Assembly: GCA_021740385.1 (NCBI GenBank)
Contig: JAIOZY010000040.1
Location: forward strand, 1 to 52,141
Length of the DNA: 52,141 bases
Direction: 5' to 3'
From: Prolixibacteraceae bacterium
GTDB taxonomy: Bacteria; Bacteroidota; Bacteroidia; Bacteroidales; Prolixibacteraceae
Numbering within the stretch: the stretch's first letter is position 1; every line of letters starts with the position of its first letter. The notes below the pieces were generated by a model. That model did no database searches and was not told the DNA's origin. It saw only the letters and a list, made by a program, of their open reading frames with translations. The position numbers were made by a program, and so were the translations under genes. Below are positions 8,629 to 17,478 of this stretch, in pieces.

Positions 8629-10959
8629 ATGACAAAAGGAAAAATATTTTTATTCTTAACCGGGCTGTTGTTTTTTCAGTTTTCGTGCAAACAGGACGAG
8701 TTTGACAAGTATGAGCGGCCCGATTGGTTAGAGGGTAAGCTTTATACCCAGATAAAAGCCGAGGAAAACCTTTCCACTTTTGCAAAATGTCTTGAATTGA
8801 CGGCTTACGACCAGGTGATTGACGTATCGGGCAGTTACACCGTTTTTGCTCCCACCAATGAGGCTTTTGATTCATACTTTCAAAACCATTCCTCATATAA
8901 TTCGGTGGAAGATATTCCTGTCGACAAGTTGCTCGAAATGGTGAAGTTTCATATTGTTCAGAACCCATGGAGCCGTTCACAACTCAGGAAACTTGATGTA
9001 AACGGATGGATTGACCCGGATGATGAATTGAACGACGAGCCCCGCGGTTATAAACGGGAAACGCTGTTGTTACGCGATAATATCAAAGTTGGTGTTAACG
9101 CCAGGGAAGGCGACAAAGACGAATTGATCATAGTAGATACGACCCAAACCGGTTGGCACCGCCGGGTTATTACCGATTCGAGAAAATATGCCCCGGTATT
9201 TTATCAAGAATATTTTGCAATTAACGAACTGCCTTTGTCTGATTACAGTTTTTATTTTGACCGCGATTTTGAAGATGCCGACAACATGTATTATGTGAAT
9301 GCCCGTTTAATTGGCGATGAAATATTTGCCGAAAACGGATTCATTCATCCTGTCGACCGTGTTGTTGAACCGCTTCTAAACGCAAACGAACTGTTGCGTT
9401 CAAACGAAAACGGACACAATTATTCCAGGTTTCTTGAACTGGTAAACTGGTTTCCATCGTTTAACTATAACATCGACGAAACGAACGATCAGGCCGGGGC
9501 CAGTGAGGGCTTGCAGGTTGATTCCCTTTTCAATTTAACATATCCCGATTTAACATTTAACATTACCAGTGAGAAAACAAAGGCACCTGCCGATGGTGAC
9601 GGTTTTCCCGTAAACGTTACAATCAGGTTTCATCATGGTTTGATAGCCCCTACTAATGAAGCTTTCGATCTGTTTGTGAACGAATACATAAGAGGTGGTA
9701 ATCAATGGGGGAATTTGGCCAATACGCCAAATAAAATAAAGAAAATAATTGCCAACGCCTATTTTTCATTCGAACCCATATATGAATCAAGCATACAAGA
9801 AGGGTTTTACAATGGCGAGAACGATTTAGTTTTTCTCGACCAGTCAACAATTGTGCAGAAAGCGTACGGGAGTAACTGTACCTTTATTGGTGTAAATAAA
9901 CCGGTTATTCCACGTGCTTTTAAAAGCATCACCGGGCCGGTATACCGTTTGCAGAACTATTCAAAGGTTATGCAGGCCATTGAATATTCAGGGTTGCTTT
10001 CGGCATTGAAACGAAATGATGAAGAGTATGCACTATTTGTAGTTAACGACCAAAAGTCAAAAGCCGACTCTTCCCTTTTTTACGAATACAAAAAAATTAA
10101 AGACAGGGAAAGTGAAACCTTTACAGCCATTCAAACCGGTGAGGTGCCACGTACCTATGTTATGAGTGAAAACGACATACGCTTTTTGCTATTAAACCAG
10201 GTTGCCATTGATGTTCCCACCGGTGTTGCCCATATCGAATTTCTCGAAACCCTGGCCGGGAACCACCTTATTTGGGACAACGTGGCCGGAACCGTACGGG
10301 GAACAAACCCCTCGATTGATGGTTACCTCCGGGGCGATGTGGTGGATGTTGTTCCAAAACAGATAAGCACCGATGCCGATAACGGTATAACTTACGATGT
10401 GAATGCCTGGTTCAGCTTCAGTACAACCGATATTTATTTTATGATATCGTCAAACTTTGTCGATTTTCATTCATTACTCAATAAAGCCGGATTAGCCGAT
10501 GAAAAAGGGTACAAGTACACATTCCTTTCCGATAATTCGGTTTATACCGTATTTGCACCCACAAATGAGGCGCTTGAAGCCGCCGATGCCTCGTCGCTCG
10601 AAGGGGATGAACTGGTCGATTTCCTGAAAATGCACTTTGTTGTTGGCGACCTGATTTTTACCGATGGGAAAGCATTCACGGGGTATTACAAAACACTGCG
10701 CGAATTGCCGGCAACCGAAAGTACGGCAGCTTACAATACCGAAATTTTTATCGAAACCCGCCCCGATTTAATTTCCATACCCGGGAAAGATGGCAACAAT
10801 TACCATCAGGTTTTGGTTGAAGACGACAATGTGAACATGATCACTTCGCGTGATTTGAACCGGTCGGGTACAACAACAAATTACCCGAACATTATCACAA
10901 CCGGCGTTGTACATGCTGTTGATAAGGCCTTGCTTTTTGACCAGCTTGATGTGAAATAA
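8629..10959 (+). CDS. Multi-domain fasciclin (FAS1) lipoprotein
   Basis: From the ATG at 8629 the protein has 776 residues. A lipoprotein signal peptide (MTKGKIFLFLTGLLFFQFSC) places the lipidated Cys at residue 20. FAS1 signature H1 motifs are visible near the N-terminus (YTVFAPTNEAF, about residues 70-80) and near the C-terminus (YTVFAPTNEAL, about residue 638). A closing H2-like motif, TTGVVHAVDKALL, lies at the extreme end. The length and two intermediate weaker repeats suggest about four FAS1 units. FAS1 domains mediate adhesion and ligand binding; no enzyme activity is expected. It is the first gene of a plus-strand cluster with SusC 41 bp downstream, so a surface glycan- or ligand-binding role alongside that transporter is likely. 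An in-frame ATG at 8617 is the alternative start. Confidence 0.85.
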   Translation: MTKGKIFLFLTGLLFFQFSCKQDEFDKYERPDWLEGKLYTQIKAEENLSTFAKCLELTAYDQVIDVSGSYTVFAPTNEAFDSYFQNHSSYNSVEDIPVDKLLEMVKFHIVQNPWSRSQLRKLDVNGWIDPDDELNDEPRGYKRETLLLRDNIKVGVNAREGDKDELIIVDTTQTGWHRRVITDSRKYAPVFYQEYFAINELPLSDYSFYFDRDFEDADNMYYVNARLIGDEIFAENGFIHPVDRVVEPLLNANELLRSNENGHNYSRFLELVNWFPSFNYNIDETNDQAGASEGLQVDSLFNLTYPDLTFNITSEKTKAPADGDGFPVNVTIRFHHGLIAPTNEAFDLFVNEYIRGGNQWGNLANTPNKIKKIIANAYFSFEPIYESSIQEGFYNGENDLVFLDQSTIVQKAYGSNCTFIGVNKPVIPRAFKSITGPVYRLQNYSKVMQAIEYSGLLSALKRNDEEYALFVVNDQKSKADSSLFYEYKKIKDRESETFTAIQTGEVPRTYVMSENDIRFLLLNQVAIDVPTGVAHIEFLETLAGNHLIWDNVAGTVRGTNPSIDGYLRGDVVDVVPKQISTDADNGITYDVNAWFSFSTTDIYFMISSNFVDFHSLLNKAGLADEKGYKYTFLSDNSVYTVFAPTNEALEAADASSLEGDELVDFLKMHFVVGDLIFTDGKAFTGYYKTLRELPATESTAAYNTEIFIETRPDLISIPGKDGNNYHQVLVEDDNVNMITSRDLNRSGTTTNYPNIITTGVVHAVDKALLFDQLDVK

Positions 10960-11000
10960 CCAGACAATAATATTTTTTGAACCTAAGGTTTTTATATATA

Positions 11001-14000
11001 ATGAAACGAACACACAATTCCATTATCCTCATTCTTGCATTGATGCTTTTTTGCATTGTCGATGTGCAGGCACAAAGCAGCCAGGTAATCAGGGGCAGGG
11101 TAACCGATAAAACCACAGGCGAACCTATTATTGGCGCAACCGTTGCCGAACTCGATGATGATAACCGTATTATTGGCGGTACGGCTACCGATATAAACGG
11201 CGACTTTATTTATAAAATGAAGGAAGCATCAAACAAATTGCAGGTGAGTGTTATTGGTTATCACTCGAAAGAACTGAAACCTGTATTTGACAAGCCAATG
11301 AACATTCTGCTTGAATCGTCGGATATTGAAATCGATGCGGTAACCGTTACTGCCGAACGCACAGGGGGATCGGGCCTGACAAACATTGAAGACCGCGATA
11401 AAGCCTCTTCCTCGGTTAAAATTGAACTGGCCGAAATGCAGGACGTGGGTATCACATCGGCTGCCGATGCTTTGCAGGGAAAAATTTCCGGGCTCGATAT
11501 CATCAGTGCTTCCGGCGACCCCGGTTCCGGTTCACAAATCGTTATCCGCGGGTTGAGTTCAATTGGGAACAACAAGCCACTAATTGTAATCGACGGTATT
11601 CCACAGGATAAGGTTTCGAGCGATATTGACCTCAGTTCGGCCGACCAGGAAGACATCAGTAACCTGATTAATATTGCCCTGCAGGATATTAAATCAATTG
11701 AAGTACTGAAAGATGCCGGGGCAACAGCCATATACGGTTCAAAAGGCGCCGACGGGGTTTTGCTTATCGAAACAAAAAAAGGGAAAATGGGCGATGTGCA
11801 GTTCCAGTACCAGTACAAACACAGTTTGAACATTCAGCCCGATCCCGTTCCCATGCTAAACGGCGATGAATACATCATGCTGCAGCTTGAACAGTTGCAT
11901 AATGCCAGGGGTACTTTTGAATTGCCCCGTGAAATTGCTTACGATCCCGACTTTGATGACTTTTACAACTATTCGGCCAATACCGACTGGCTGGGTGCCA
12001 TAACACGGGTTGGCAGTACCATGGACCACTACTTCTCGTTACAGGGTGGTGGCGACAAAACACGCTATTCGGCTTCGTTTAGTTTTGTCGACGAAAAAGG
12101 TACAACCATAAGCACCCGCTCACAGTGGTTTTCAACACGTATTAACCTCGATTATATCCTTTCGAAAAAGTTGATGTTTTCGATCCTCTTTAGTTATACT
12201 ACCCGGCAGGTCGATAATAATCTTTCAATTGACGGGCGTAACATCAGGGAGATGGCTTACATTAAAGCGCCCAACATGAGCATTGAAGAGTACGACGAAA
12301 ACGGGGAGCTTACCGGGGAATATTTCACGCCCATACAAAGTTACCAGGGCAGTGGCGGAAGTTATTACAACCCGGTTGCCGTTGCACGTTTGGGCAGTAA
12401 CGATCGAAATGAATATAACCTCGAGAATACGTTTAAATTGCGCTATACTATTACCGATTGGCTGCGGTTTTGGCAAACAATATCGTTTCAGTATAGCGGA
12501 TCGAAAACAAATAACTTTTTGCCTTATAACGCTTTGGGTGTCGACTGGCTCGACTGGCAGGTAAATAAAGCCGAAGAATCGAACAACATCAACTCTTCAA
12601 TACGTACCGAAACGCAGTTTGCTTTTAACGCCCCCTTCGATGTAGAGGTTCATGATTTATCGGGGGCTGTATCGTGGGTAACGTCACAATCGAATTACGA
12701 GTGGATGAACCTGCAGGCAAACCGTACGCCCTCGGTCGATATCCAGGATCCGGCAACAAATGCGCAGATTAACTGGATTGGTTCCGGTTCGGGCGATTCC
12801 CGCGAGTTGGGAGCTGTTGCCAACGTGAATTACAAATTGCTCGACAGGTATATGTTGCAGATTAACGCCCGTGCCGATGCCAACTCGGCTTTTGGTAAGA
12901 ACGAACGCTGGGGTACTTTTGCCGGGGTTTCGTTGGGTTGGCGTTTTTCAAGCGAACCGTTCCTTTCGATGATTGACTGGCTTGGTGAAAGTAAGCTTCG
13001 GTTAAGCTGGGGTACTGCCGGGCGTCCGCCGGGCAGCCCTTATGCAAGGTTTGCCCTGTACGAATCGTCCGACACGTATGTTGGAAACCCGGCCATCATA
13101 CCTACCCGGGTTCAGCTCGATAACCTGAAATGGGAAAACGTTGAATCGTATAACGCGGGGGTGAATTTGAACCTGTTTGACGATCGCCTATACGTGGAAG
13201 CGGATGTGTATACAAAAACAACAACCGATATCCTTTTTGGAACTTCCAATGCCAATGCAACCTGGGACTATTACCTGATCCCCACTTCTTCGGGCTACGA
13301 CGGGCTCCAGTTTTTTAACGGTGGAGAAATGGTAAACAACGGCTGGGAGCTTATGCTTAATTATAAAATACTTCGTACCCGCGACCTGGTATGGACCGTT
13401 TATTTCAATACTTCGCACAACGTAAACCGGTTTACAAAACTGCCCGATAATTTCAATAACGAAAGTTCAACCTCAATTGGTCCCGGAGAATACCCGCGCC
13501 GTATTATTGAAGGGGAACCCATTGGTTCGTTTTTCGGTTTTCAATACCTCGGCGTATGGTCGAAAGATGCCGATGTGGTTGCAACCGATGCCAATGATAA
13601 ACCCATATACGATGCCGACGGGGAACCAGTACCGCTTACCTATATGGGAACTTACACCTTTAGGGGTGGCGATGCGAAATACAACGACCGCAACCACGAT
13701 GGTAAAATCGATTTGAACGATGTTACTTACATTGGCGACTCAAACCCCGATTACATGGGAGGATTTGGTACCTCACTATCGTATAAAGATTTTGATATTT
13801 CGTTTAGTTTCCATTACCGTGTTGGTTTCGATATTATTAACGGTATTGCCATTCAAACCGAAGGCATGAACAATAAAAACAACCAAAGCAAGGCCGTGCT
13901 CAGACGTTGGAGGTTAGAAGGCCAGGATGAGCCCAACATGTTGCCCCGTGCCTACGAAAACCACCCGGCCAACAACCTGGGGTCTGACCGCTACGTTGAA

Positions 14001-14249
14001 CCGGGCGACTTCCTGAGGCTTAATAACGTGAAAATTGGGTACAAGGTGCCACGGCATATTTGCGAATTGTTGTACATGGACCGCATAAACCTGGCGCTTA
14101 GCGCTCGGAAACTTTTAACCATTACAAGTTATTCAGGACAGGATCCTGAAGTGGGGCAGGATGCAAGTGACCCGTTTTGGATTGGTGTAGACAACGCGCG
14201 TACGCCACCACCCCGGATGATCACCATTAGTGCATCGCTGTTTTTCTAA
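11001..14249 (+). CDS. SusC/RagA-family TonB-dependent outer-membrane transporter
   Basis: A 1082-residue protein starting at 11001, where MKRTHNSIILILALMLF opens a signal peptide ending VQAQ. Next come a carboxypeptidase-regulatory-like domain (IRGRVTDKTTGEPIIGATV, about 25-105), a TonB plug (about 120-240, with SAADALQGKISGLDI and GATAIYGSKGADGVLLI), and a long beta-barrel ending in aromatic SASLFF. SusC proteins import ligands captured by a SusD lid using TonB energy. The matching SusD follows after 36 bp. There is no N-terminal STN domain, so no direct anti-sigma signalling is evident. The substrate cannot be named. An upstream in-frame start at 10977 would spoil the signal peptide. Confidence 0.95.
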   Translation: MKRTHNSIILILALMLFCIVDVQAQSSQVIRGRVTDKTTGEPIIGATVAELDDDNRIIGGTATDINGDFIYKMKEASNKLQVSVIGYHSKELKPVFDKPMNILLESSDIEIDAVTVTAERTGGSGLTNIEDRDKASSSVKIELAEMQDVGITSAADALQGKISGLDIISASGDPGSGSQIVIRGLSSIGNNKPLIVIDGIPQDKVSSDIDLSSADQEDISNLINIALQDIKSIEVLKDAGATAIYGSKGADGVLLIETKKGKMGDVQFQYQYKHSLNIQPDPVPMLNGDEYIMLQLEQLHNARGTFELPREIAYDPDFDDFYNYSANTDWLGAITRVGSTMDHYFSLQGGGDKTRYSASFSFVDEKGTTISTRSQWFSTRINLDYILSKKLMFSILFSYTTRQVDNNLSIDGRNIREMAYIKAPNMSIEEYDENGELTGEYFTPIQSYQGSGGSYYNPVAVARLGSNDRNEYNLENTFKLRYTITDWLRFWQTISFQYSGSKTNNFLPYNALGVDWLDWQVNKAEESNNINSSIRTETQFAFNAPFDVEVHDLSGAVSWVTSQSNYEWMNLQANRTPSVDIQDPATNAQINWIGSGSGDSRELGAVANVNYKLLDRYMLQINARADANSAFGKNERWGTFAGVSLGWRFSSEPFLSMIDWLGESKLRLSWGTAGRPPGSPYARFALYESSDTYVGNPAIIPTRVQLDNLKWENVESYNAGVNLNLFDDRLYVEADVYTKTTTDILFGTSNANATWDYYLIPTSSGYDGLQFFNGGEMVNNGWELMLNYKILRTRDLVWTVYFNTSHNVNRFTKLPDNFNNESSTSIGPGEYPRRIIEGEPIGSFFGFQYLGVWSKDADVVATDANDKPIYDADGEPVPLTYMGTYTFRGGDAKYNDRNHDGKIDLNDVTYIGDSNPDYMGGFGTSLSYKDFDISFSFHYRVGFDIINGIAIQTEGMNNKNNQSKAVLRRWRLEGQDEPNMLPRAYENHPANNLGSDRYVEPGDFLRLNNVKIGYKVPRHICELLYMDRINLALSARKLLTITSYSGQDPEVGQDASDPFWIGVDNARTPPPRMITISASLFF

Positions 14250-14285
14250 TGTGAAGGTGTTGAATGAATGTTTGAAATAAAAGAT

Positions 14286-15752
14286 ATGAAGCGAAAATTT
14301 AAATATATTCTTATCGTCTTGTTGCCACTGCTGCAATTGTCGTGCGATAACTGGCTTGAAATGATGCCTCCCAACGGGCTGACACGCGAAGAGTTCTGGC
14401 AAACAAAAGAAGATGTTGAATCGGTTTTGATGGGGGCTTACAGTTCCTTTTCAAAACTCGATAACCTGTTGTTTATTCACGGTGAAGTACGGGCCGATTT
14501 GGTTACCGACAATACCAATACCGATGAAGCGGTGCGGAACATGATGAACAGTAATATCTATTCCGATAACTGGTTGAGCAACTGGTCCGATTATTACGAG
14601 GTTATCAATTATTGCAACGAGGTAATTAAAAACGCGCCCGCTGTGCAGGAAATTGACAAAACATTTACAAATTACCAATTGAAAGGTTTCTTGTCGGAGG
14701 CCTATTTTTTAAGAGGCCTTGCTTATTTTTATCTGGTCAGGATTTTCGATGAAGTTCCTTTGGTATTGCAACCCAGCGAAACCGACGAAACCGATTTTTA
14801 CCTGCCAAAAACAAGCAGCGACAGTATTTTAAACCACGTTACAAATGATTTACTCGAGGCACGTAAATATTTATCCGACAATTACCTCACATTAATGGAA
14901 ATTAAGGGGCGTGCTTCAAAAGAGGCATGCGAAGCCTTGTTGGCCGACATCGCCCTTTGGCAGTTCAACTATGAAGCCGTAATTGAGCATGTTAACAATA
15001 TAATTTTAGCCGATAAAGTTGAGTTAATGCCCAGCGCACGCTGGTTCGAAATATTTTACCCGGGGAATTCGCTCGAGAGCATTTTTGAATTACAATTTGA
15101 TGAAAGACAAAATCAGGAAAACGACCTTTACGGTTTAATGACTGGGGATGACCGTAGCATTGTTCCCAGCAACCGGGCATTGAAAATGTTCGCTAACAGG
15201 TATTCAGATGAACCTTTCCGGGGTGAAGATATTTCGATACGGAAAAACAGTGAAACTGATTTTACTATTTGGAAATATGTAGGGCAATCGCCTGATGGGC
15301 GCACAACACGCTCGGGAATATATCAAAGTAGCGCAAACTGGATTGTATACCGCTATGCCGATGTTTTGTTAATGAAAGCTGAAGCATTGTCGCAACTGGG
15401 GCGTTATCCTGAAGCCCTCGATATTTTAAACGAAATACGCCAGCGGGCTGGTGTTCCTGCTATCAGCCTTCCCAATTCAGCACAGGAATACGAAGATGCC
15501 ATTCTTGAAGAAAGGGCCCTTGAGCTTGCTTTTGAAGGAAAACGTTGGTTCGACCTGGTACGGATGGGCCGCCGTAACGATTATGCCCGTAAAGATAACC
15601 TGGTAAGTGTGATCATTCAAAATGTGCCTTCTACCCAGAAACGGGTTCTTGCATCAAAGCTTACCAACCCACGCGGGTGGTTTATGCCTATTAATAAAGA
15701 TGAATTGGAAAGAAATTTGAACCTGGTACAAAATCCATATTATAACCGGTAG
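14286..15752 (+). CDS. SusD/RagB-family outer-membrane lipoprotein
   Basis: Starting at the ATG at 14286 (MKRKFKYILIVLLPLLQLSC) gives 488 residues with the lipidated Cys at residue 20. An upstream in-frame ATG at 14268 adds six hydrophilic residues and is less likely. The sequence has the SusD pattern: LLMKAEALSQLGRYPEALDILNEIRQRAG as a TPR-like helix pair, then EERALELAFEGKRWFDLVRMGR near the C-terminus. SusD proteins sit on top of the SusC barrel, bind the incoming ligand and act as a lid. The pair with the preceding SusC is canonical. The next gene starts only 4 bp after the stop, which points to one transcript. Confidence 0.95.
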   Translation: MKRKFKYILIVLLPLLQLSCDNWLEMMPPNGLTREEFWQTKEDVESVLMGAYSSFSKLDNLLFIHGEVRADLVTDNTNTDEAVRNMMNSNIYSDNWLSNWSDYYEVINYCNEVIKNAPAVQEIDKTFTNYQLKGFLSEAYFLRGLAYFYLVRIFDEVPLVLQPSETDETDFYLPKTSSDSILNHVTNDLLEARKYLSDNYLTLMEIKGRASKEACEALLADIALWQFNYEAVIEHVNNIILADKVELMPSARWFEIFYPGNSLESIFELQFDERQNQENDLYGLMTGDDRSIVPSNRALKMFANRYSDEPFRGEDISIRKNSETDFTIWKYVGQSPDGRTTRSGIYQSSANWIVYRYADVLLMKAEALSQLGRYPEALDILNEIRQRAGVPAISLPNSAQEYEDAILEERALELAFEGKRWFDLVRMGRRNDYARKDNLVSVIIQNVPSTQKRVLASKLTNPRGWFMPINKDELERNLNLVQNPYYNR

Positions 15753-15756
15753 AAAA

Positions 15757-17364
15757 ATGAAAAAAATAATATACCATATTGCAGTGCTTTCAACCCTTTT
15801 GTTCTTCTTTTCGTGCGACAAAGAAGATCCGATTGACCCGGGGTTTGAAGACATGGAGCGGTTGACCATTTACGATTACATTGTTGAAAACGATTCGCTC
15901 TATTCAAAATTCAACCAGATATTGGTTGCCGGCGGGCTCGATAAAACATTGAGTGCCTACAATCCGAATGGTAACGATTACACCTTGTTTTTACCCACCA
16001 ACGATGCCATTGATGAGTTTGTAGCCAATAACGATGCATTTGCTTCGTTCGACGACTTGCTGAACGATTCAAACTACGTGGCTTCAATGGCCCGTTACCA
16101 TGCCGTTAACCAGGGTATTATTACCAACGAATTTCCCTTCGGGGCTTTACCCGAGTTGAACCTTTCCGGACAATACCTTACGGTTCAGTTCGAGATTGGC
16201 GAAGACAGCTCGTATTATAAAATTAATAACGAAGCGCCTGTTACTGTTGGGAACATTGAAGTGTCAAACGGGTGGGTTCACGTAATTGGCAAAGCACTAA
16301 CACCCGTTACATACAACACCTTTGAATGGTTGCAACAAAACCCGGCTTTTTCAATTTTTGCCGAAGCTGTAACCCAAACCGGTTTTGGTGAAGTGCTATC
16401 ACGAAATGTACAGTTAGATACCGCTAAACTGAACCCCGTTACGCTCTTTGCTGAACCAGATTCGGTGTATAACCGTAACGGTATTTTCAGTTTTAGCGAT
16501 CTGGCACAACTTGTTAGCCCCGGGAGTTCAAATTATACAAGCTCCTATAACAGTTTATATAACTTCGTGGGGTATCACATTCTTGACGGAAGCCTGTTCC
16601 TTTCCGATTTTGAAGAAGACCTGGCAGGCGATGATGTTGTTTCGACCAATTACAGTTCCTATGGCGATGAACCTGTAAACATCAATGATCAGGAGCTTGA
16701 CCTGTTAATTAACAGAAACCGGATTGTTATTGACAGTACAGCGATAGTTGAAGGCGGGGATACCACCTATTCGTATATCTATTTGAAAATTACATTTTAT
16801 TACGACCTGAGCAATTTGCTGACACAAAGTGGGGCAATACACGTTATTAACGAAGTAATGATGCCGCTAAAAGCAAGCGCCCAGGATAAGAACTATGAAT
16901 TTTATGAAGAACCGTTGTTCTATCAGTTCCGGCTCGAAGGAGGAGAGTTTGTTATCGAAGATCAATCGTTATTATCGGTAATATCGTGGTCGGGTACGGT
17001 TGATGAAATATACTTTGTAAAATCGGATGATGAGGAAGAACAGGCCTGGAACAGGGATTATCTCAAGATAGAAGGTGATTTTTCCATCACCTACCGCATT
17101 GCACCCATCGCGTCAGGAACATACCAAATGCGCTTACGGGCACACTCCTTTAATCCGCAAAATGCATTGGTCGAAGTTTTCCTCGATGGTGTGAAAATTG
17201 GTGGCTTAATCGACCTGACATCCTCGGGTTCGGTCGACTGGCCCTATTACGACCATACTTTGGGTGAAGTAACATTTCTGGAATATGAAAGCCACGAAGT
17301 TACTGTGCAATCGTTAATTCCCGGAACTTTTATCTGGGATGTGGTTATGTTTGATATTGATTAA
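15757..17364 (+). CDS. Fasciclin (FAS1) lipoprotein with C-terminal beta-sandwich module
   Basis: A 535-residue lipoprotein: MKKIIYHIAVLSTLLFFFSC places the lipidated Cys at residue 20. A first FAS1 unit covers about 36-185 (H1-like YTLFLPTNDAI, H2-like GWVHVIGKAL). A second covers about 190-375 and ends in GAIHVINEVMMPL. The remaining 155 residues look like an all-beta, carbohydrate-binding-type module (FQFRLEGGEF-like start, then GTYQMRLRAH and VEVFLDGVKIGG). The module is shared with the next gene and is my inference from pattern alone. The gene follows SusD by 4 bp. A role as an accessory surface-binding protein, comparable in position to SusE/SusF-type proteins, is plausible. Confidence 0.85.
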   Translation: MKKIIYHIAVLSTLLFFFSCDKEDPIDPGFEDMERLTIYDYIVENDSLYSKFNQILVAGGLDKTLSAYNPNGNDYTLFLPTNDAIDEFVANNDAFASFDDLLNDSNYVASMARYHAVNQGIITNEFPFGALPELNLSGQYLTVQFEIGEDSSYYKINNEAPVTVGNIEVSNGWVHVIGKALTPVTYNTFEWLQQNPAFSIFAEAVTQTGFGEVLSRNVQLDTAKLNPVTLFAEPDSVYNRNGIFSFSDLAQLVSPGSSNYTSSYNSLYNFVGYHILDGSLFLSDFEEDLAGDDVVSTNYSSYGDEPVNINDQELDLLINRNRIVIDSTAIVEGGDTTYSYIYLKITFYYDLSNLLTQSGAIHVINEVMMPLKASAQDKNYEFYEEPLFYQFRLEGGEFVIEDQSLLSVISWSGTVDEIYFVKSDDEEEQAWNRDYLKIEGDFSITYRIAPIASGTYQMRLRAHSFNPQNALVEVFLDGVKIGGLIDLTSSGSVDWPYYDHTLGEVTFLEYESHEVTVQSLIPGTFIWDVVMFDID

Positions 17365-17401
17365 TAATTTTTTTGATGAAACGACCATGAATTTTAATGA
17401 G

Positions 17402-17458
17402 ATGAAAAGATCCCGCCCTGGCGGGAGAAGTTCCATCCGCCAGCTGGCGAACCTTTGA
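17402..17458 (+). repeat. Double-hairpin repeat with 18-codon ORF upstream of FAS1 gene (copy 1)
   Basis: Two adjacent palindromes, CCCGCC/GGCGGG and CCGCCAGCTGGCG, are separated by a short A+G-rich linker. The whole can be read as ATG...TGA encoding MKRSRPGGRSSIRQLANL. A second copy is at 42083 with 48 of 52 positions identical. The ORF is out of frame with the FAS1 gene that starts 77 nt after its ATG. Translation is not proven. Confidence 0.65.
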
Positions 17459-17478
17459 AAACAGACAATTTTAATAGT